64,000 bases of DNA, taken from positions 248,001 to 312,000 of the forward strand of contig CAVZCC010000003.1 of NCBI GenBank assembly GCA_963773765.1. The letters are read 5' to 3'. A program made the translations under genes and the position numbers. This stretch comes from CAVZCC01 sp963773765. GTDB lineage: Bacteria; Actinomycetota; Acidimicrobiia; Acidimicrobiales; Microtrichaceae. The notes under the pieces were generated by a model that was not told the origin of the DNA, ran no database searches, and saw nothing but the letters and a program-made list of their open reading frames with translations. Positions 8,089 to 17,520 of the stretch are shown in pieces (positions within the stretch are counted from its first letter, which is position 1; each line of letters begins with the position of its first letter).

Positions 8089-8889
8089 TCAGTCGTTCAG
8101 CAGGCGGACGAGCTCGTCGTGGAAGGCGGCGTTGGAGGCGATGGCGGAGTAGCCGTACTGGCCGTCGGCCCCGTTGGGCTGCGCCGGGTCGCTGCCGTCC
8201 CAGGCCGTGATGGACCCGCCGGCCTCCGGGATGATCACGAGCATGGCGGCGAGGTCCCACCAGGCCATGACCGGGTCGCTCATGGCCTCCACCCGGCCGG
8301 AGGCCACCAGCGCGTATCCGTAGGCGTCGCCCCAGGTGCGGACGCGGATGCCCTCGTCCTGGATGCGGCCGAACATCTCCGCCGACCAGCCGTGGAACCC
8401 GGTGCAGGCAAGGAACGAGCCCTGCAGCTTGGTCCGGTCCGACACGCGGCAGGGAGCACCGTCCAGGAACGCACCCAGGCCACGGCCGGCCCACACGCAC
8501 TCACCCATGGCCGGCACGTTGATGACCCCGACCGCGGGCCCGTGCTCGTCCTGGAGGTACAAGAGGTTGGAGAAGGTGCCGACACCGTGGGTGAAGGCCT
8601 GCGTGCCGTCGATGGGATCGATGACCCAGCGCCGTCCGGACGTGCCTTCCTTGTCCTCCTCCTCCTCGCCGTGGATGGCGTCATCGGGGTAGTGGGCCTC
8701 GATCTGCTCCCGCAGGAAGCGCTCGGCGGCCCGGTCGGCCTGGGTCACGGGGGAGCCGTCACCCTTGCGGTCCACGTCCAGCTCCGGGTGGTTGAACCAC
8801 CCGAGGGTGAGCTCACCCGCCTCCTGGGTCCATTCCACCGCCCGATCCATGAGGGTGCGGTCGACGGGGGGCAGGGGGGTGGTGCTCAT
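8089..8889 (-). CDS. hisN: Histidinol-phosphatase, inositol monophosphatase family
   Basis: A 266-aa member of the Mg-dependent inositol monophosphatase superfamily. The metal-ligand motifs are GEE (residues 74-76), DPIDGT (91-96) and WWDLAA (210-215). The sequence pattern, including KEGTSGRRWVIDPIDGTQAF and the SNLLYL segment, matches actinobacterial HisN, which dephosphorylates histidinol phosphate in histidine synthesis. Other family members act on inositol phosphate or fructose 1,6-bisphosphate, so specificity is inferred. It converges on the ABC ATPase gene. Confidence 0.82.
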   Translation of the reverse strand: MSTTPLPPVDRTLMDRAVEWTQEAGELTLGWFNHPELDVDRKGDGSPVTQADRAAERFLREQIEAHYPDDAIHGEEEEDKEGTSGRRWVIDPIDGTQAFTHGVGTFSNLLYLQDEHGPAVGVINVPAMGECVWAGRGLGAFLDGAPCRVSDRTKLQGSFLACTGFHGWSAEMFGRIQDEGIRVRTWGDAYGYALVASGRVEAMSDPVMAWWDLAAMLVIIPEAGGSITAWDGSDPAQPNGADGQYGYSAIASNAAFHDELVRLLND

Positions 8890-8904
8890 CGGGCCAGTCT
8901 CGCG

Positions 8905-9538
8905 TCACCAGCGGACGGGTGTGACCTCTCGGGGGCCCCGCTGCTCCAGCCAGCCCGGCCCGACACCCAGGGTGGGGCGGACCGACACGATGCTGGGCCG
9001 GGCCGGCGATTCGGAGAACCCGAAGTGGCAGGCGGGACGGAGCGGGGCCACGGTCTCCCAGGTCCACGCCGTCCAGGGTGGCGGAGGCGTCGGTGACGAA
9101 CCGGCAGGAGCGGGCCTGGTACCACTCCTGCACACCGGTGGGGCTGGTGCCCCACGTGCGCACGCCCATGAGTGCGTAGGCCCCGGGGCGTTCCACCCAG
9201 CGGGTGAACCACAGCGGCCGGGGTGGCAGGACCAGCGCGACGCGGCCGGTGCGCAGTCGCAGGCGGAGGGGTCCCGACGTCAGGTCGAGCGAACGGGCCG
9301 TGGCCACGGCCCCGGTGGGGACGATGCGGACGTCATCGAAGGCGTAGACGGACGTGACGAAGTCGGCCGTGGCGTCGTCGGGAGCGAGGAGGGTGCGGGT
9401 CCCGTCCGGCCGGGCCCACATCACGTCGACCGTGGGACCGACGGGTGACCGGGTCCAGGCGCCGACCACGAAGCGGTCCCCGCTGGCGAAGCCGCAGGAG
9501 GAGATGGTGCCGTCCATCCGGACGAGTCGCAGGCCCAC
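8905..9538 (-). pseudogene. Conserved hypothetical protein, frameshifted
   Basis: Reading from GTG 9538 (or ATG 9517) the product runs to ATLDGVDL near 9062. It continues in another frame as ETVAPLRPACHFGFSES and on to the stop at 8905. One extra C in the CCC at 9057-9059 (plus strand) accounts for the shift; the repaired protein is about 210 aa. It contains beta-rich hydrophobic segments with Trp-rich patches and no signal peptide or catalytic motif I can name. Function unknown. Confidence 0.5.
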
Positions 9539-9601
9539 GGCGCCTGCAACCCGGGGGGACGGGGCGTGATTCCGGGCCGGGGTCCGGGTCGCGGTGGCCC
9601 C

Positions 9602-10774
9602 TCAGGCCAGACCGAGGTGGTGGCGGTGGCGCCAGGCGAGCGTCAGGCAGGCACGGGCGACCGCCACCGTCGCGGGGTCGTCGACGACGGCCCGGACCAC
9701 GGCCTCGTCCAGGACCATGCCGCGGCCGCCGTCGCCGGCCAGGACGGTGCCCTCCTCGTTGCGGCCCGGGACGGTCCGGAACAACTGGTCCGCGGCGCGG
9801 CCGGTCAGGACGAGCGCGGTCAGGACCTCGGGCTTCCAGGTGACCGGATCCAGCGCACAGCCCAGGATCCAGGGGGTGGCCTCACCGGATGCCCGGAGCA
9901 GCTCCAGGGGGTCGTCGGGCGCTCGTGGCGGGCCGTCGTCACCCCAGGTCGCCCCCGGGTCCTCCGCCACTCCCAGCAGCTCCTCGGCGAACTCCCGCCT
10001 GACGTTCGACCACAGGTCGCACTGGGCCGGCGCGAGGGCCGGGTCCCGTCCGACGGGCTGGAACTCGCCGGCGGGGACCACGTGCAGGGCCCCGGCGGAG
10101 GAGGCGACCGCGGACGGGGAGCGGCGGTGCATGAAGAAGGTGGGGCCGGCGGGGGACGTGCACACGGTCAACGTGGAGATCCCCGGTACCGCGCACCGCA
10201 GGCCGAGGGCGAAGGGGTCACCCAGCCACTCCCGGTAGGTCGCGACGGTGGCGGGCCCGTCCAGGAGGCGTGCGGCTGCCTCCAGGCCGAGGACGTCGGT
10301 GGTGTCCACGGCGTCGAAGTACCCGCACCGCCCGAACCGGAACCGGAACGGGTCGTCGGGGCCGTCCGGTGGGATCAGGTCCAGCAGCCGGAAGGAGGGG
10401 CCGTCGAAGAACGCGGTCCCGGGGGCGGTGTCGAGCGCAGCGATGGCGCCGCTGTAGGAGGGCAGCGGTGCACCGTCCGGCCCATCGGGCAGGAGGTGGG
10501 CGCTGTGGGGGCGGCACGACCGCACCACCGACGACGGGTCGGTCTCGTCCCAGCGGACCTCGGTCCGGTCGAGGTGCCGGGGGACGGCGGGGATCCACCC
10601 CGGTCGGCACAGCACCGGCAGGCCGTCGGTCACGTCACGGTCCGCCGTGCCGGACCGCTCCTCGAGGGAGGCCCGCAGCAACTCGTCGCGGCGGTGGGTG
10701 AGCACCCACCGCCGCCGCCGGAACTCCCGGACGTCCCGTGCCGCGCCGTCCGCGCCGGCGGTGCCGCCCTCCAC
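9602..10774 (-). CDS. Conserved hypothetical protein with Nudix-like segment
   Basis: A 390-aa soluble protein. A segment around residues 225-270 (GALHVVPAGEFQP ... REFAEELLG) resembles the start strand and REx-x-EE core of Nudix domains, but the full Nudix box is not convincing. The N-terminal half contains a WVLTHRRDELL motif. I cannot assign a reaction. It sits 3 bp downstream of trpB2 on the same strand and is probably cotranscribed with it. Confidence 0.6.
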   Translation of the reverse strand: MEGGTAGADGAARDVREFRRRRWVLTHRRDELLRASLEERSGTADRDVTDGLPVLCRPGWIPAVPRHLDRTEVRWDETDPSSVVRSCRPHSAHLLPDGPDGAPLPSYSGAIAALDTAPGTAFFDGPSFRLLDLIPPDGPDDPFRFRFGRCGYFDAVDTTDVLGLEAAARLLDGPATVATYREWLGDPFALGLRCAVPGISTLTVCTSPAGPTFFMHRRSPSAVASSAGALHVVPAGEFQPVGRDPALAPAQCDLWSNVRREFAEELLGVAEDPGATWGDDGPPRAPDDPLELLRASGEATPWILGCALDPVTWKPEVLTALVLTGRAADQLFRTVPGRNEEGTVLAGDGGRGMVLDEAVVRAVVDDPATVAVARACLTLAWRHRHHLGLA

Positions 10775-10777
10775 TGC

Positions 10778-12142
10778 TCAGAGGTCGAGCTGGGGGAGCC
10801 GGGTGAGCGCGTCGTCCATCTGGGCGGTCGGGAACTCGTGGTCCACCAGTTCGTCCGCGAAGTACGCGTTGTAGGCGGCCATGTCCAGCATCCCGTGCCC
10901 GCACAGTGCGGTCAGGATGACCTTCTCCTCGCCGGTCTCCTTGCACCGCAGCGCCTCCTCGATGGCCGCTGCCAGGGCATGGGTCGGCTCGGGCGCGGGG
11001 ACGATGCCCTCGGTGCGGGCGAACTGCACCCCTGCTGCGAAGCACTCCTTCTGGGGCCGGGCCTCGGCCTCGATCAGGCCCAGCTCGTAGATGTGCGAGA
11101 TGAGCGGGCTCATCCCGTGGTAGCGGAGGCCGCCGGCGTGGATGGGGTCCGGGATGAAGTCGTGGCCCAGCGTGTGCATCTTGACCAACGGGGTCATGCC
11201 GGCGGTGTCGCCGAAGTCGTACGCGTACACGCCCTTGGTCAGGGTGGGACAGGACGCGGGCTCCACCGCCCGGATCGTGGGGTTGATCCTGCCGGCCAGC
11301 TTCTCCCGCAGGAACGGGAAGGCCAGGCCTCCGAAGTTGGACCCACCGCCGGTGCACCCGACGATGAGGTCGGGGGTGTCCCCGGCCAGCGCCATCTGCA
11401 GCAGGGCTTCCTCACCGATCACGGTCTGGTGCATCAGGACGTGGTTGAGGACCGAGCCCAGGGCGTAGCGGGTGTCCGGGTCCTGGGCCGCCACCTCGAC
11501 CGCTTCGGAGATGGCGATCCCGAGGGAGCCGGGGTTGGCCGGGTCGTCGGCCAGGACCTTGCGGCCGTACTCGGTCACCTCCGACGGCGACGGGTACACG
11601 GTGGCGCCGAACGCCTCCATCATCGCCCTGCGGTACGGCTTCTGGTCGTAGGAGGCCCGCACCTGCCAGACCTCGCAGTCCAGGCCGAACTGCGCGCAGG
11701 CGAACGCCAGGGCGGTGCCCCACTGGCCGGCCCCGGTCTCCGTGGTCAGCCGCTGCACGCCGGCCTTGGCGTTGTAGAAGGCCTGGGGCACCGCGGTGTT
11801 GGGCTTGTGGGAGCCCGCAGGGCTGGTGCCCTCGTACTTGTAGTAGATGCGGGCCGGGGTGCCGAGTGCCCGCTCCAGCCGGTGGGCGCGGTGCAGCGGG
11901 GTGGCCCGCCACAGCTTGTACACGTCCATGACCTCGTCGGGGATGGGCAGGTACCGCTCCGCGGACACCTCCTGCATGATGAGGTCCATCGGGAACAGGG
12001 GGGCCAGGTCGTCGGGGCCGATCGGCTGGTGCGTGGCGGGGTGCAGCGGTGGCGGGGGTGGCTCCGGCAGGTCGGCGACGATGTTGTACCAGGACGTCGG
12101 GATCTGGTCGTCGGTCAGCAGGTAGCGGTTGGTCTGAGACAT
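10778..12142 (-). CDS. trpB2: TrpB-like pyridoxal-phosphate enzyme (tryptophan synthase beta 2)
   Basis: A 454-aa member of the TrpB2 group. The PLP Schiff-base lysine is K113 in AGSHKPNTA, and the glycine-rich phosphate-binding loop is VGCTGGGSNFGG near residues 280-291. The long N-terminal region (SWYNIVADLPEPPPPPLHP) and insertions distinguish TrpB2 from TrpB1, the partner of TrpA. TrpB2 proteins can condense indole with serine and are often stand-alone. No trpA is nearby, consistent with a stand-alone or salvage role. Confidence 0.9.
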   Translation of the reverse strand: MSQTNRYLLTDDQIPTSWYNIVADLPEPPPPPLHPATHQPIGPDDLAPLFPMDLIMQEVSAERYLPIPDEVMDVYKLWRATPLHRAHRLERALGTPARIYYKYEGTSPAGSHKPNTAVPQAFYNAKAGVQRLTTETGAGQWGTALAFACAQFGLDCEVWQVRASYDQKPYRRAMMEAFGATVYPSPSEVTEYGRKVLADDPANPGSLGIAISEAVEVAAQDPDTRYALGSVLNHVLMHQTVIGEEALLQMALAGDTPDLIVGCTGGGSNFGGLAFPFLREKLAGRINPTIRAVEPASCPTLTKGVYAYDFGDTAGMTPLVKMHTLGHDFIPDPIHAGGLRYHGMSPLISHIYELGLIEAEARPQKECFAAGVQFARTEGIVPAPEPTHALAAAIEEALRCKETGEEKVILTALCGHGMLDMAAYNAYFADELVDHEFPTAQMDDALTRLPQLDL

Positions 12143-12232
12143 CGGGTCCCCCTGTCGGCGCTCGGTCCGCGCAGGCTAGGCCCGTCGACGACATCCGTGG
12201 GCCGGACGGTCCGGAACTGGTAGGGAGGGGCC

Positions 12233-13264
12233 ATGCAGGTCGACCTGATGACCCTTCCGCTGCCGTTGCCGGCCATGGCGGAGCTGGCGGGTACGGCCCG
12301 CGGGCTCGGCTACTCGGGAATGGTGGTGACCGAGGCGGGGCGCACCGCGTTCCTGGGATGCGCGGCGGCCGCGGTGGCAGCGCCCGGGTTCCACATCAGC
12401 ACCGGCGTGGCGGTGGCCTTCCCCCGCTCGCCCATGGTCACCGCCGCCACCGCCTGGGAACTGGCCGAGGCCACCGGCGGGCACTTCCGCCTGGGGCTGG
12501 GCACCCAGGTGCGGGCCCACATCGAGCGTCGCTACTCCGCGCCGTTCGAGCACCCGGGCCCGCGCCTGCGGGAGTACGTCCTGGCCGTGCGAGCCATCTT
12601 CCGGGCCTTCCGGGGGGAGGAGCGCCTGGCCTTCGAGGGCGAGCACTGGCAGTTCTCCCTGCTGCCCCGGGACTGGTCACCGGGACCGATCGACGTGGCC
12701 GACCCGCCCGTGGACGTGGCCGCGGTGAACCCGTGGATGCTCCGCATGGCGGGCGAGGTGGCCGACGGCGTGCACGTGCACCCGCTCAACACCACGACCT
12801 ACCTGCGCCGGACGGTGCAGCCGGAGCTGGCCACCGGGGCCGGTCGGGCCGGCCGTGACCCATCGGACCTCACGGTGATCGTGCCGTGCTTCACCGTGGT
12901 GGGTGACGACGAGGACGAGCGTGACCGGTGGCGGGAGCTGGCGCGGATGCAGGTGGCGTTCTACGGGTCCACGCCGAACTACGGGTTCATCTTCGAACAG
13001 GTCGGGCGGCCCGGGACCACCGAGGCCCTCCGGGAACGCCAGCGGGCCGGGGACGTGGCCGGCATGGCCGCGTTGATCGACGACGAGTTGCTGGGCGAGT
13101 TCGTGGTGGAGGGGACCTGGGCCGAGCTGCCCGCCCGCATCCACCAGCGCTACGACGGGATCGCCGACCGGGTGGTGCTGTACTTCGCGGGGATGGGTTC
13201 CCGCGGGGACGACGGCGACCTGGCTCGGTTCGGCCGGGTGGCCGCGGCGGTCGCAGCACGGTGA
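12233..13264 (+). CDS. LLM-class F420-dependent oxidoreductase (TIGR03617-like)
   Basis: A 343-aa luciferase-like monooxygenase-fold protein. N-terminal MQVDLMTLPLPLPAMAELA, the GVAVAFPRSPMVTAATAWEL strand-helix and HFRLGLGTQVRAHIERRY are typical of the F420-dependent subgroup described as TIGR03617. These enzymes use reduced F420 for hydride transfer, and the substrate cannot be predicted. It is divergent from trpB2 across a 90-bp intergenic region. Confidence 0.85.
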   Translation: MQVDLMTLPLPLPAMAELAGTARGLGYSGMVVTEAGRTAFLGCAAAAVAAPGFHISTGVAVAFPRSPMVTAATAWELAEATGGHFRLGLGTQVRAHIERRYSAPFEHPGPRLREYVLAVRAIFRAFRGEERLAFEGEHWQFSLLPRDWSPGPIDVADPPVDVAAVNPWMLRMAGEVADGVHVHPLNTTTYLRRTVQPELATGAGRAGRDPSDLTVIVPCFTVVGDDEDERDRWRELARMQVAFYGSTPNYGFIFEQVGRPGTTEALRERQRAGDVAGMAALIDDELLGEFVVEGTWAELPARIHQRYDGIADRVVLYFAGMGSRGDDGDLARFGRVAAAVAAR

Positions 13265-13510
13265 CCGTCGCGGCGCCACCACGGGTGTGGGGCGCCGGGA
13301 CAGGGGAGTCGTCCCCATACCGCAGGGGGGGACGACGGCGCATGATGGAAGTGGGAGAGGCAGGGTCCCGGCGGAGACGCCGGACAACCTGGCCCACCCC
13401 CGCTCGGCGGTCGGCCGGGACCGCCCCATGCCCGGCCGATCCCGTCGGGTGCGTCGGTGCCCGTCCGGTTCGTGCTTGTGCCGCCGCGACGTCGGTGCTG
13501 GGATGTGGCC

Positions 13511-13975
13511 GTGACCCGTCCCGTGGACCCGTCCGACCGCGCCGAGGCGGCCGAACTGCTGGCCCGCTACGCGGAGGCCATCGACGCCGGCGACTTCGCC
13601 GCCGTGGGGGCCCTTCTGGGTGATGCCGTGGTCGAGGACGGCGAGGGCAACCGGATCGCCAGCGGAGCGGCCGAGGTCGAGGCGCTCTACGTGGCCACCA
13701 CGCGGCGCCATGCGGACGGCACGCCGCGGACGGCGCACGTCATCACGAACGTGATCGTGGAGGCGGTGCCCGACGCCCCGGACGAACTGGAGATGCGCTC
13801 GCGGTTCACCGTGCTGCAGGGCACGGAGCGGCTCGGGCTCCAGCCCATCGTGGTCGGCCGCTACGTGGACCGGGTCCGCCGGGCGGGCGACGGTTGGCGG
13901 TTCGCCCGTCGTCGGATGATCCCGGAACGTTGGGGTGACGTGGGGGACCACCTCACGTTCGACCCACCGGGATGA
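13511..13975 (+). CDS. SnoaL/NTF2-like family protein
   Basis: About 154 aa with the cone-shaped NTF2-like pattern: an N-terminal helix (EAAELLARYAEAIDAGDFAAVGALLGD), then strands with TAHVITNVIVEA and a C-terminal GDGWRFARRRMIPE. This fold covers small isomerases, dehydratases and binding proteins, and no catalytic residues decide between them. GTG 13511 keeps the helix intact; an in-frame upstream start at 13457 would add a Cys/Arg-rich extension that looks untranslated. Confidence 0.75.
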   Translation: MTRPVDPSDRAEAAELLARYAEAIDAGDFAAVGALLGDAVVEDGEGNRIASGAAEVEALYVATTRRHADGTPRTAHVITNVIVEAVPDAPDELEMRSRFTVLQGTERLGLQPIVVGRYVDRVRRAGDGWRFARRRMIPERWGDVGDHLTFDPPG

Positions 13976-14075
13976 GCCGTCCGGGAGCGCGGTCGAGGTG
14001 TTCGCCGGTGCAGCAGTTGCGGGCACAGGCGACTACGGTCGATCGCATCACCCCCGCCCCCGAGGAGGCCCCACG

Positions 14076-14462
14076 ATGGCCCTGACACCCGACGATCCCG
14101 TGGAGCGACTGCTGACCGGTCCGCCGGTGGCCGTGCACGCGGAGGACACCCTGATGAAGGTGGCCGAGATGATCATCGAGGACTCCGTGGGGGCCGTGGT
14201 GGTGCGCGGGGCGGAGGGTCCCGCCGGCGTCGTGTCGGAGCGGGACATCGTGGGGGCCGTCATGGACGGCCTGGACCTGGAGGCGGACCGGGCCTCCGAC
14301 GTGATGGCCATGGACATCGTGACGATCAACGGTGACGAGCCCATCTCGGCGGCCGCCTCTGCCATGATCACCGGTGCCATCCGGCACCTGCCCGTGATGG
14401 CCGACGGTGTCCTGATCGGTGTGGTCTCCATCCGCGACGTCCTCGCCGTGTACGCGGCCTGA
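14076..14462 (+). CDS. CBS-domain pair protein
   Basis: A 128-aa protein made of two CBS motifs (about residues 8-65 and 72-128), including GVVSERDIVGAV and a second GVVSIRDVLAVY. Free-standing CBS pairs bind adenosine nucleotides and act as regulatory modules. ATG 14076 has a strong GAGGAGG at 14062-14068. The partner protein is unknown. Confidence 0.88.
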   Translation: MALTPDDPVERLLTGPPVAVHAEDTLMKVAEMIIEDSVGAVVVRGAEGPAGVVSERDIVGAVMDGLDLEADRASDVMAMDIVTINGDEPISAAASAMITGAIRHLPVMADGVLIGVVSIRDVLAVYAA

Positions 14463-14576
14463 GCGGCCGGTTCCGACCAGCAGCAGCGCCACCCGGCCCA
14501 CCCACCAGGCACCACCCACCCGGACCAGGACGGCCCCGGCCGCCGGCCCGGCCCCACACCAGCACCGACACCGCCC

Positions 14577-15404
14577 ATGGACCTCACGGACATCCTTCAC
14601 CTGGCCGACCACGGGCCCGACGTGTTCGTGGGGACCGGTCCGCAGTACCCGTGGGGCGGTCTCTACGGCGGCCAGATCGTGGCCCAGGGGCTGCGGGCGG
14701 CGGCCCGCACCGTGGACGACGAGCTGCCCGTGCACTCCCTGCGCGCCTACTTCATCCGCCGGGGTGAGCACACCCAGCCCGTCCGCTACGAGGTGGACCG
14801 CATCCGCGACGGCCGTTCCTTCGCCACCCGCCGGGTGGTGGCCCGCCAGGCCGTCGGAGCCATCCTGAACCTGGAGGCCAGCTTCCAGCGCCCCGAGGAG
14901 TCGGCGGACGTGGAGACCGTGGCCTCCCCACCCGACCTGCCGCCACCGGACCAGCTGGAGCAGAGCTCGTGGACCACGGTCTTCGAGCGCTCCTTCATCC
15001 CCCCGGAGCGGATGGGGTCCTCCGCCCGTGACGGGTGGGGCCGGGCCACGGCATGGCTCCGGGTGACCGAAACCCTGGGTGGGTCGCCGGTGGACCACGC
15101 CGCCGGCCTGGCCTACCTGTCCGACGACCTGCCCACCGATGCCGTGGTCCGGGCCCACCCGCTGCGCAGCGAGCCGGAGGAGCTCCTGCACCAGGTGCTG
15201 TTCACGGCCAGCCTGGACCACACCATCTGGTTCCACCGGCCGTTCCGGGCCGATGAGTGGCACGTCCACGACTTCAGCTGCCACACGTTCGTCGGGGGGC
15301 GCGGGCTGTCGCTGGGCCATGTGTTCCGGGCCGACGGCGCCCACGTGGCCACGGTGGCCCAGGAGGTGCTCCTGCGGGACACCCGGGCCCGCTCCCAGGG
15401 GTGA
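14577..15404 (+). CDS. Acyl-CoA thioesterase II (TesB-like)
   Basis: A 275-aa double-hotdog thioesterase. N-terminal hotdog (about 1-105) has YGGQIVAQGLRAAARTV and HSLRAYFIRRG. The C-terminal hotdog (about 150-272) has LDHTIWFHRPFRADEWHVHDFSC and GRGLSLGHVFRADGAHVATVAQE, with the Asp and the following conserved residues used by TesB. It hydrolyses acyl-CoA to free acid and CoA; chain-length preference is not readable. The ATG is 114 bp downstream of the CBS gene. Confidence 0.88.
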   Translation: MDLTDILHLADHGPDVFVGTGPQYPWGGLYGGQIVAQGLRAAARTVDDELPVHSLRAYFIRRGEHTQPVRYEVDRIRDGRSFATRRVVARQAVGAILNLEASFQRPEESADVETVASPPDLPPPDQLEQSSWTTVFERSFIPPERMGSSARDGWGRATAWLRVTETLGGSPVDHAAGLAYLSDDLPTDAVVRAHPLRSEPEELLHQVLFTASLDHTIWFHRPFRADEWHVHDFSCHTFVGGRGLSLGHVFRADGAHVATVAQEVLLRDTRARSQG

Positions 15405-15430
15405 CATCGCGCACCTTTCGGGGCTGAATC

Positions 15431-15457
15431 TTGAGTTCCGCCTCCAGCTGCCGATGT
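15431..15457 (+). promoter_or_regulatory. Candidate sigma-28 (FliA/WhiG)-type promoter
   Basis: TTGAGTTC (15431-15438), 11 nt, GCCGATGT (15450-15457). This agrees with TAAAGTTT-N11-GCCGATAA in spacing and most bases, and closely resembles the site at 5907-5933. A start near 15463 would leave about 18 nt containing a perfect AAGGAGGTGA (15466-15475) before ATG 15482. Confidence 0.5.
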
Positions 15458-15481
15458 GTGGTCAGAAGGAGGTGAGCGCAC

Positions 15482-17416
15482 ATGCGCCTGGTCGACCTGC
15501 ACCTGGACGCCGATCGACCCGTTGACCTGACACTCCATGCGCGCCTGACCGTCGTGGTGACGGAGCAGGTGGTGCGGGACCGGATCGCGTCGTTGCTGGC
15601 GCGGGCCTACGTGCTGGCGGGGATCGAGATCGCGGGGACGGTGGACGGCGGGGGGTACCTCACGCCGCTCGACCCGACGGCGGTGGTGGCGCTGAACCTG
15701 CCCGGCGACGGCCTGCGGGTGCTCACCCCGCAGGACCTCCCCGCACCCGATCCGGCCCGTCGCGACGTGGCCCGGGTGGCCGCGGTGGCGGAACGGGACC
15801 GGTTCCAGGCGGACGCCGACCGCGACCGTGCCGCGGTGGAACACCTGCGGCGGGTCTACGAGGCCACCTCTGCCGCCGTGGAGGCGGGTCGGGAGGAGTT
15901 GGCCGCGGCGGAGGCCCGTCGGGCCGACCTGGACGTGGCCGGCGCCACGCTGGAGCACCGCCCACCCGAACTGGACGCGGAGCAGGCCGCGGCCGAGGCC
16001 GCGGCCGCGGCTGCGGCGACGCGCATCGACGAGCTCACCGCGGGCCGGGAACGGTTGGCGGCCGAGCTCGGCCCCGGTGGCGACGGTTCCCACCTCCGGA
16101 TGGGTCACGACGTGGCCCCCCTGGTGGAGATCTGCGAGCGGGCCGCAGCCGTCGGTGCCCTCGGCGCCGAGGAGGCCCAGGCCCTGGTGTCCTGGCTCGA
16201 CGAGCTGGCCCGGTCGACCGCGCCGGTGCATCCCGACGCGCAGCGCCTGATCGACGAGAGTGCAGAGGTGGAGCAGGCGTGGGAGGCCAGCGCCGCGGCC
16301 GGTGTGGAGGGTGACCCCGAGGTGGTCGCGGCCCTGGCCCGGCGCGACCGGCTGGCCGAGATCCAGACGCTGCTCCAGGGCCTGTCCCGCTCCGGCCTGT
16401 TGGGCGACACCGCCAAGTCCGAGATCGAGTCCGCCCACGCCGCCGTGGTGGCGGGCGGGCACCACCAGCGCGACCGGGACGCCGCGATCGAGGTGGAGGA
16501 CGAGACCCTGTCCCGGTACGGCTTCGACTCCTACCTGGACTTCACGATCGCCACGTCCACCCGCAGCGTGGGGCAGAAGGCCGAGGCCAAGCTCCGCCTG
16601 GTCACCCAGGAGCTGGCCGGGGCGGAGGAGGACCTCACGCTGGCCCGCAACGGCGCGGCCCGGCGGCTGGAGGAGCTGGCCGCCCGACGGGAACCGCAGC
16701 GCGAGCGGGTGGCAGCGTTCCTGGGCGCCTGGCCCGAGGGCCCGGCCGAGCCCCTGTTGTCCGCGGTGCCTGACGTCCCGCCCGAGCTGGGGATGCTGAC
16801 GTTCCGGTTCGACCAGGCGCTGGACACGGCGCGCGACGAGGTCCGTCGCTACCACGACGAGGTGGAGGAGCTCATCGAGGAGCGTGCCGCGCTCGGTTCA
16901 CGTCGGGAGGAGCTGGCGGCGCAGCGGGCCCACATCGACGGGCGCATCGCGGAGATCCAGGGTCTGCTGGCCCGGGCCGAACCGGAGCTCGCCGCCGCGG
17001 CAGGGCGCCACGAGTTGGCCGTGGCTGCGGCCCGGGGGTCCGAGGCGTCCCTGGCGGCGGCCTGGCGCGCCGCGGAGGAGCTCGAGGACGCCGACGGGCA
17101 GACCTACACCGTGGACGACCACGGGGCGGTCATCGACACCCTCCTCTCGGCCCTGGACCCGTGGTCACCGAACCCGGCACCGGTGGTGTTGCACGACACG
17201 CTGGCCCCCCTGGGGGTCGAGGGCGCGGTGCACGTGCTGCAGGCGCTGCTGGCGGGGGCGCCGGCCACCCAACTGGTGTACCTGACCGAGGATCCGGGCC
17301 TTCGGGACTGGGCCCAGCGCCTTGCCCCCGAGGCGGGGGCGTGCCTGGTGCTGCAGCGTCCGAACTGGCTGCAACGTCGGCTGGGCCGGCGCTCGGCCGG
17401 TCGGTTCCCGGGCTGA
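15482..17416 (+). CDS. SMC/RecN-like coiled-coil protein with degenerate ATPase ends
   Basis: A 644-aa protein dominated by coiled coil (about residues 95-200 and 370-550, Ala/Glu/Arg-rich heptads) around a central helical region. The C-terminus (residues 565-605: PVVLHDTLAPLGVEGAVHVL then TQLVYLTEDPGLRDWA) aligns by eye with the Walker B/D-loop/H-loop region of SMC- and RecN-type ABC ATPases. The N-terminal head-like segment (LHARLTVVVTEQVVRDRIASLL) has lost any recognisable P-loop GxxGxGKS. The Shine-Dalgarno is a perfect AAGGAGGTGA and a sigma-28-like promoter precedes it. A structural or chromosome-associated role is inference; exact function unknown. Confidence 0.75.
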   Translation: MRLVDLHLDADRPVDLTLHARLTVVVTEQVVRDRIASLLARAYVLAGIEIAGTVDGGGYLTPLDPTAVVALNLPGDGLRVLTPQDLPAPDPARRDVARVAAVAERDRFQADADRDRAAVEHLRRVYEATSAAVEAGREELAAAEARRADLDVAGATLEHRPPELDAEQAAAEAAAAAAATRIDELTAGRERLAAELGPGGDGSHLRMGHDVAPLVEICERAAAVGALGAEEAQALVSWLDELARSTAPVHPDAQRLIDESAEVEQAWEASAAAGVEGDPEVVAALARRDRLAEIQTLLQGLSRSGLLGDTAKSEIESAHAAVVAGGHHQRDRDAAIEVEDETLSRYGFDSYLDFTIATSTRSVGQKAEAKLRLVTQELAGAEEDLTLARNGAARRLEELAARREPQRERVAAFLGAWPEGPAEPLLSAVPDVPPELGMLTFRFDQALDTARDEVRRYHDEVEELIEERAALGSRREELAAQRAHIDGRIAEIQGLLARAEPELAAAAGRHELAVAAARGSEASLAAAWRAAEELEDADGQTYTVDDHGAVIDTLLSALDPWSPNPAPVVLHDTLAPLGVEGAVHVLQALLAGAPATQLVYLTEDPGLRDWAQRLAPEAGACLVLQRPNWLQRRLGRRSAGRFPG

Positions 17417-17520
17417 GCCGGTCCGGCGCACCCGGGCCCGACCCGGGATGTGTCCCCGACGTCATCCAGGAGCCATGCGGCGTCCATCCGGGGTTCACCA
17501 CACTGGGGTAACTGTGGGGC

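Noticed and set aside
9566..12223. 885-aa plus-strand frame opposite trpB2
   Set aside because: Composition is Gly/Val/His-rich shadow, with no homology pattern, and it faces a clear trpB2 gene.
13287..13514. 75-aa Arg-rich frame between the LLM and NTF2-like genes
   Set aside because: No start signal, no domain, and composition of frame shadow. I see nothing else in 13265-13510.
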